Positions 58,401-64,000 of a stretch of DNA of 64,000 nucleotides are shown here, in pieces. A model generated the notes under the pieces. The model ran no database searches. It saw nothing but the letters and a program-made list of their open reading frames with translations, and was not told where the DNA came from. Position 1 is the stretch's first letter. Each line of letters begins with the position of its first letter. A program made the translations under genes and the position numbers. This DNA is from Tethya wilhelma (taxonomy: Eukaryota > Porifera > Demospongiae > Tethyida > Tethyidae): assembly GCA_964030475.1 (NCBI GenBank), contig CAXIPT010000002.1, positions 17,465,893 to 17,529,892 on the forward strand, in the 5' to 3' direction.

Positions 58401-59756
58401 ACATGAATGCCAGTATGCATAAACGTCATTGCATATGTATAATATTGTGTGATGTGCTAAACAGAATAGTGTCTCAATGGTGAATCTTGGCCTGACCTGT
58501 TGCAATCCTGGGTACTCTTTCAATCAATCTAGAGGAATATGTGTGCATGATCATGACATACCGATTTTATTACGGCCAGATGCCAATCAGCACTACGTAT
58601 ACATCACGGTTTGTAACTGGAGTACACTATGAATGTGTTTTCAGTTCAAAGTATTATGCTGTATGAATACATTTTCTGTATTACTCTAGCCAAGTACATA
58701 TGCTGATGTGAGGAATGGATCAACAACAATTGTTAGTGCAGTCATGCCTCGGACGTTTCAAAACTGTTCTGCAATTGGAGGTCTCACTGGTTGCCTGTTC
58801 AAGTATGACTCTCCTGATGAACAGTGCTCAAACAATAGAACAGGTAAAATTAAAAATAAAGTGAAAAGGGACGACTTATAGCTACAGTATTCTGTGATTC
58901 AAAACAGGTTTTCTCTGTGGCAAATGTCCGCCTGGCAAGGGAGTGGATCTCACTCTTCTCCAGTGTGCCCACTGCAGTGTTGGTGCAGCTGTCGCTGTAG
59001 CCATCATAGGTGAGTTACAAAGAAAACTGTATAGTCTAGTTTGCAAGTGGTGGGTATTTGAAAATTTTGTATATGCATGCACATGCAGTTGTTGTATTCA
59101 GTGTCTTGTCAGTGCTAATCCTCATCTTCAACATTGGGATTCCAAATGAATTGAAGGGATGTCTGTTCTTTGTTCAAGTAAGTCTGTTTATACACCACAC
59201 TGTCACAGAATACACTAGGTATTTAGTCTCCATCGATAACTTTGGATATCTGTGAAAATTTCAGGTGGTTGGATTTATCTACCACAACCAGGCAAATTCC
59301 ATTGACTGGGTAAGCTTTGGATAATCCATAATTGTGGGCATATCTCATCTTGAACTGTGCTAGCTCACTGTGTGATAACTAAAATTATGCCGTGCACTGT
59401 AGGACTTTCACCTGTCCCGTGTGTTTGGGTTCAGCTTCTACCTCCCTCTCTGCCCTTACCCTGGATTTGATGCTCTACCAACAACTGCATTTGGTCTTCT
59501 TCTTCCATTCATTGCCATTATAATACTTGTGGTATACATCCTTAGGTATAAATCTATTGAACTGTGTAGTTAGCTAGCGATCCATTCATAAGTGATATGT
59601 GTTTGACTGTACAGTGCTCGGGTGATTCGCCCACTGAGCCACAGGAGCTCATTTGAAGGGATATGGTTGTTGAGTATCATCACATACAAATACATGGCAG
59701 ACACTTCTTTCAACATCCTTCGTTGTCAACGGGTTGAAGGTGCCCAAGAAGAATAT
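55487..59756 (+). CDS. Secreted beta-helix protein with C-terminal TM region (3' partial)
   Basis: Large surface protein of a family I recognise only by architecture. Sixteen exons from 55487-56058, 56132-56735, 56806-56969, 57051-57261, 57356-57544, 57602-57768, 57847-57925, 58006-58134, 58223-58378, 58465-58608, 58690-58843, 58908-59009, 59089-59177, 59265-59309, 59403-59545 to 59615-59756. Signal peptide MKLLKFLYVAVFFLLSSETA. Then a pectin-lyase-like right-handed beta helix with repeats such as NCTFVNNTA, FTNNTALYYGGGIF, FERNTAMVGGGA and FIANTAALRGGAIF; a beta-rich APGEKIKFNISAID domain; a Cys motif GFLCGKCPPGKGV; then hydrophobic helices (VVVFSVLSVLILIFNIGIP, LLLPFIAIIILVVYIL). The frame goes no further before a poly-T tract; the last TM helices are missing. 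Possible receptor or adhesion role is inference. Confidence 0.85.
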
Positions 59757-59797
59757 GTGAGCCAACTTTATCTTTTATCTCATGTGCCTTGTACTAT

Positions 59798-59801
<4 letters not shown>

Positions 59802-59833
<32 letters not shown>
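59802..59833 (+). repeat. Poly-T tract
   Basis: About 32 consecutive T, directly after the last clear exon of the beta-helix gene. It could be the tail of a minus-strand retroposed sequence or an assembly break point. Confidence 0.9.
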
Positions 59834-59834
<1 letters not shown>

Positions 59835-60180
59835 AAACGTTTGAATTCAAAGTTTTATAAATTGACTAGTGAAATAAGTAAAAGAAGAATCGATCGTTAT
59901 TGTTGTTAGTAATTATTTTTCTTAGTTTACAAGCAAAATTAAGAGTTTTTAGTCAACTTTTAAGCTTTCTAAATTGCCCCAAGTGTGCTTTAATTACAAA
60001 AAACCTCTTACTGTTTGGTGTTGAAGTTGATTGAAACAAGGTTGAGAATGAATATAAGTTTTCTGTTGTTTGAGTATTCATTGAGTATGCTAAAATAAAT
60101 TCAAAACAGTGAACAGACTTGGGTCATCGGCATAATAATTGTTATATAGTAATACATATTGATGCAAACCTGTAATTATC
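59834..60180. other. Gene-free AT-rich stretch
   Basis: Between the poly-T tract and a minus-strand exon; nothing recognisable. Confidence 0.5.
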
Positions 60181-60189
60181 ATTAATTCA

Positions 60190-60486
60190 TCTTTAGCTGG
60201 AGTCTTAATAGATGGATGGATGTGAATAGTGCTCACTGATCTATTTTGTAGCCACTCGGCTGTTAGAACAGTGATACTGGTAACATTTTTTCCTTCCAGC
60301 CGTCCTGTGAGAGGGGTGTTTATGGTGACAATATTTGAGGTTGGTTCTCGAGTGATGTTCAGAGAGAACAAGAGCTCCATTGAGGATAAGTCATAGAAGG
60401 AGACTTCACAACCAAGAGCATCTGATCCAACAGCAAAGGTACAAGTCACTGAAGCTGTGTCGTTGACTTCTAACACCACAGAGGAT
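60190..60486 (-). CDS. Isolated exon, Ig-like/beta-sandwich segment
   Basis: Minus-strand open segment reading SSVVLEVNDTASVTCTFAVG ... ALGCEVSFYDLSSMELLFSL ... TINTPLTGRLEGKNVTSITV, with two cysteines and N-glycosylation sites, like one extracellular Ig-like module of a large surface protein. It starts against an N (60487) inside a TG microsatellite, so the rest of its gene is not present. It is on the opposite strand to the exons on either side, which suggests a misplaced contig or a small inversion. Confidence 0.6.
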
Positions 60487-60528
60487 GNTGTGTGTGTGTG
60501 TGTGTATGTGTGTGTGTATGCATGCATG

Positions 60529-60563
<35 letters not shown>

Positions 60564-60600
60564 TGTGCATGTGTGTGGTGTGTGTGTGTGTGTGTGTGTG
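60487..60600. repeat. (TG)n microsatellite beginning at a single N
   Basis: One N followed by about 110 bp of TG-rich repeat, interrupted by GCATGCATGC. Likely contig join. Confidence 0.9.
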
Positions 60601-60636
60601 ATCTAATAATCTAATAACAAGCTTGTCTGTATATAG

Positions 60637-60946
60637 GAAAAAGATCTCTCCAACAAGCTATATGATATTTGTGATGAAGTTTAGTGTTATCTTTTGTGGG
60701 CGATTTCCAAAGCAACGCTTTTTTGCCCCCTCACGTAACTTGGACAAAATGGAAGCAAAACCTGAAGTCACCCAGATAGAGTCAGCTACCAACAATGAAT
60801 TTGTGAGTCAACCACAGGAGATTAATGTTAATTACTGACTGATAATATTGTATGCATGTTGTGGTCATTCAATAATCACAGAATGAACCGTCCGAATTTC
60901 AAGCAGACTACTCAGAGTTTAGAGAGGAACTTTTGGATAATTACTA
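60637..60946 (+). CDS. C-terminal exons of a beta-helix/TM family protein
   Basis: Exon after ATATAG reads KKISPTSYMIFVMKFSVIFC then a basic juxtamembrane stretch and KMEAKPEVTQIESATNNEF, donor GTGAGT; last exon from about 60882 gives NEPSEFQADYSEFREELLDN and Y, stop TAA at about 60944-60946. An acidic cytoplasmic tail like this also ends the neighbouring minus-strand paralogue, so it is probably the end of the 55487 gene with its middle TM exons lost at the 60.0-60.6 kb break. Confidence 0.6.
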
Positions 60947-61119
60947 AATATTGTCTTATCTCTTTGAGTATTATGTTAATTAAGTTGCTGTCTTAATTTT
61001 TTTTTGTTTGTTTGTTTGTTTTTTTGTTGTTTTTTTGTGTTTTTTTTGATACACAATAAAAATAATTTCAAGCACATGGAACAATTGTTATACACAAAAA
61101 GAAATCATAATACTTTATA

Positions 61120-63975
61120 CTACAAAGCCGAATCTTTCCTTAAAGAAGACACAATCCAATCCTCTCTCTCATCAAAGTCCTCCTCGTTCTCATCATCCTG
61201 TTGCTTCTTGGTACTCACCAACTGTAGCTCATCATCTGGTGGATCGTCAAGTGAAACAACAGACCTAGTGACATTGTTGGAGTTGTGGTTGAGGAGCCAC
61301 GCTTTTCGATAACGATATGTTGAGGAGGTCAACTTTCGAAACAGTGAAGGCGAAGAATCTGGATTAGGATTAATCTTCATCTTGACGAATTTCTTGATTT
61401 TCTCTTGACGTGATAAAAAGAAGTTCCTGTACATATATGTAAAATTATGGCATCATTATGGCAATATAATCACATAATAATAATCAGGCTCAATCGGGGG
61501 AAAAGGGGGGAGGGAAGTGTGTGAACCTACCAGATTTTGTAAGTAAACCAAATGATAGCAACCACACCTCCACAAAACACTGGTAAATAAAATGGAGGCC
61601 AGAGTGTGAAAGCTTTGAGATCTCTCACTGCATCGACCAGCCCCATTGTCTTGCCCAGACCTAGGATGATGACCAGCATCAGGTTAGCCAGGGATTCAGA
61701 GAAGTTTGCAAGTTTATTCTTGTATGGATGAGCAAAGAATTGGATCACAAATATTATCACAGAGATAATTAGAGGGACAGCCTAAAAAGAGAAGAAGTAA
61801 GTGTCACTAGCTTGATCAAGAGCACAAATTGTTCCTCCAACTGCCAAAGAGTTCCTCACCTGTGATCCTGCTAGTGATACAACTGTGACCACAGCAATGT
61901 ACCTGCAGCTCAGTTCCATTACAGGCCACCATCTGAACTCCTCTTTCAAGCCATGAGTGAGAGCCAAAGAGAAACGCTCAAGACGTTCAAAATGACGAAA
62001 CTAAGAAAAGATTGATTAAACATCATCACATATGAAAATATTAAGATTCTGGTTTCATGCTATTTACCTTTCTACGTAATTCTTTGAAGTAGACTGAGGC
62101 AGCCACCAGTGGTATGAGGAGAGCCAGTAGGATGAGAACAATGACAGCCACAAAGGTTAGGAAGAGGTGCCACCCACGGTAGCATTGAACACTCCCATCA
62201 ATAAACCACAGCTGCATGTGTTAAAATGTAATTATAGGAGGGAAATCAATAATTATACAGGGACAATGTACATGCATGGTGTTGTACACTCACTGTTACT
62301 GAGCTTCTGGAGTTGTTAGGGAAGGTTCGTATCAATGTGGGACAATTCAGAATGGAGACAGATGTTTGAACTGTCATGATGTATAGCAGGAGGATGACCG
62401 TCCACACACCGTGCCAGTACTTGGAGCGATGGCGCCTCACTCTGGTTGCTATGGGCACCACAATTACAGCAATCAGTGGGGTGATGTACCTGAGCCCATA
62501 CGACTCCAACGCCGGCATTTCTTTGTGGAAACTGAAGTCGTATGGCACATACAGTGCGAGGAAGCTTGCAATACAGGCCATCTGAAGGTAAAAGGAGAGA
62601 AGAAAAACTTAACTTTAATGACAATGATGGGGTATACTTTCTCTTACAATTGGCACTTGCAATTTAAATACTGGTGGAATGTATTCTGCAGCAATTGGAG
62701 CAAATTGAATGTAGAATATAAATCCCCTCAGAATTGTAGGCAAGTGGAAGCCAAGCTTCACAATGAGCACCAGTAGTGGTATTAGGAGGGCAACTGCAAT
62801 CACAGAGCACACAGAATGAGTGATAAATGAGATCATTTTTAGGGCAGTCCACAATTGGCTTACTGTAGAGAGGAACTAGCCAGTAGAACTGTGGAATCTT
62901 ATCCGTGAATTCTCTGCACCTGTTTATAAGGAGCCCAACACCATAACCATCCTTACACTGTCCACAGAGCAAGCCTACATATTCATGCATGAAAACAGAT
63001 ACAAACTCTAATACACACAATAGACACTGCCACAATAATCATCCACCTGTCCTTCTGCTGTGGCATATGGCAAAAGGGTCAGTATAATTAAGAAGACAGC
63101 CTTCCGTGTCATCTATGATATCAGTAAAAAATTCTATACTGCAATTACAGTAGCCTGCTGGGCACGAATAGGTGGTTAGATTTGAGCTCCAGGTAGGTGG
63201 GGCCCCCCATAATCCAGTCTAAAAGGAGGGAAATGGCATATAGGATACATAATTATTGGCATAATATTTGGTTGCACACTCATATTATACTTACCTCCAA
63301 TAGTATCCCTCTTCCTTTTGGGTCACAAAGTGCCACTATTTCTGTTTCTATACAAACACACTCTTTGTCCTGGAGTGAGTATCCTGGTAGACAAGGCTGT
63401 TGCTCTATGGTGAAGTTTACACTGTCAACCTATAGTAGCAATGACATGTACAATAACTATAATGTTATTATCATTAATTTGCTGTGTCTTATCCTTACAG
63501 GTTCTACGACAAATGGAGCACCCACTTCCACTGTGATGTTACTATTCTTGGTGCTCACACTGCGATAGACAAACTCGATCTCTCCTTTCCCCGCTACACT
63601 CTGGACAATGCTCGGCTCAATGGACACATCTCCAGATGATAAATTCTGTGGTAAAAAAGTTAATGTAGACAGTAGGAAGAAAGTACATACACTGACATTA
63701 TATTATGCACCTGCATTGCTGCAATCTGTAGTTGTAGAAAAGCTGATGTTTCGTGGTTATATTCATCCAATGCTATTACAGGCATTTTCACTAGCTTTCC
63801 TGGATGTGCCTGAAAGGTAACATGATACACATGACTTTAAATTTCCAAATGATACTATCATAATCATTCTCAATTTACAGGAATACTGAGTTGATCCAAC
63901 CTAACAGAGTGTACATCAGTTTGAAAATAGTAGTCTTCATTCACTACATTTGAACCTCGAGCAATGGTGTTGTTC
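61120..63975 (-). CDS. Beta-helix/TM family protein, convergent paralogue (5' partial)
   Basis: Second member of the 55487 family; its N-terminal half is beyond the right edge. Minus-strand exons: 63879-63975, 63711-63809, 63499-63645, 63295-63429, 63048-63218, 62864-62974, 62648-62793, 62294-62581, 62068-62211, 61860-62000, 61531-61781 and 61120-61426 (stop TAG). Order: beta-rich AHPGKLVKMPVIALDEYNHE domain, Cys-rich segment SCPAGYCNCSIEF, GLLCGQCKDGYGVGLL (counterpart of GFLCGKCPPGKGV), then several TM helices (IALLIPLLVLIVKLGFHLP, GLRYITPLIAVIVVPIA, FAHPYKNKLANFSESLANLM), and an acidic tail (DDENEEDFDEREDW). The intron 62794-62863 is only 70 bp. It shows what the truncated neighbour's C-terminus should contain. 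Cell-surface location is likely; molecular function unknown to me. Confidence 0.85.
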
Positions 63976-64000
63976 CTGAAAGCAAATAATATATTCACTG

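Noticed and set aside
1..64000. tRNA or rRNA genes
   Set aside because: I looked for obvious GTTCRA-type arms with matching acceptor stems and for rRNA core words and saw none I could support by eye; a covariance search would be decisive.

Overview
The window is eukaryotic nuclear DNA. Its genes are split into many short exons by small GT-AG introns, with a few GC-AG introns. Gene content points to an early-branching animal: NACHT/LRR receptors with death-fold domains, a full animal-type Argonaute, a Golgi sulfotransferase and a selenoprotein. The NLR architecture, compact genes and dense small transposons fit a demosponge (for example an Amphimedon-like species) best; that assignment is inference.

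Layout. 1-9.9 kb: three tandem secreted purple acid phosphatases (+), the first cut by the window edge. 10.1-13.9 kb: a complete NLR (+) with a DED-like domain, a NACHT ATPase and LRR exons. 14.1-15.4 kb: a SelU/PRXL2A-type selenoprotein (+) with an in-frame TGA at the catalytic site and a readable SECIS hairpin. 15.9-23.8 kb: a complete Argonaute (-), slicer residues intact, with one exon tandemly duplicated and a sequencing gap in its long intron. 24.1-27.0 kb: the start of a second NLR (+) with two death-domain-like regions, divergent from Argonaute. 27.6-43.4 kb: near-identical 84-bp LRR exons spread through transposon-rich DNA, with two versions of a terminal exon. 43.9-45.4 kb: a carbohydrate sulfotransferase (-). 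45.9-47.1 kb: a truncated dihydrodiol dehydrogenase fused to a broken Argonaute fragment. 47.1-52.8 kb: an NLR NACHT exon plus LRR exons (+). 52.9-55.2 kb: a partial second sulfotransferase copy and an intact dihydrodiol dehydrogenase (-). 55.5-59.8 kb (+) and 61.1-64 kb (-): two convergent paralogues of a large secreted beta-helix/multi-TM protein family.

How it fits together. The NLRs look like innate sensors: death-fold adaptor domain, NTPase switch, LRR sensor. Their LRRs are built from symmetric 84-bp exons that can be gained or lost without breaking frame. Argonaute is a separate small-RNA effector sharing a 357-bp head-to-head promoter region with the second NLR. The phosphatases, sulfotransferase and beta-helix proteins are secretory or surface functions, with no visible shared pathway.

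Assembly caution. Single Ns (26982, 31946, 35308, 60487) and a 28-N gap (22549-22576) sit at or near repeated sequence. The 1,192-bp repeat around 35308, the repeat around the 22.5-kb gap, and the 94-bp overlap between 26.9 kb and 47.1 kb all suggest unmerged contig ends or haplotypes. The second NLR is therefore probably split and reordered here.
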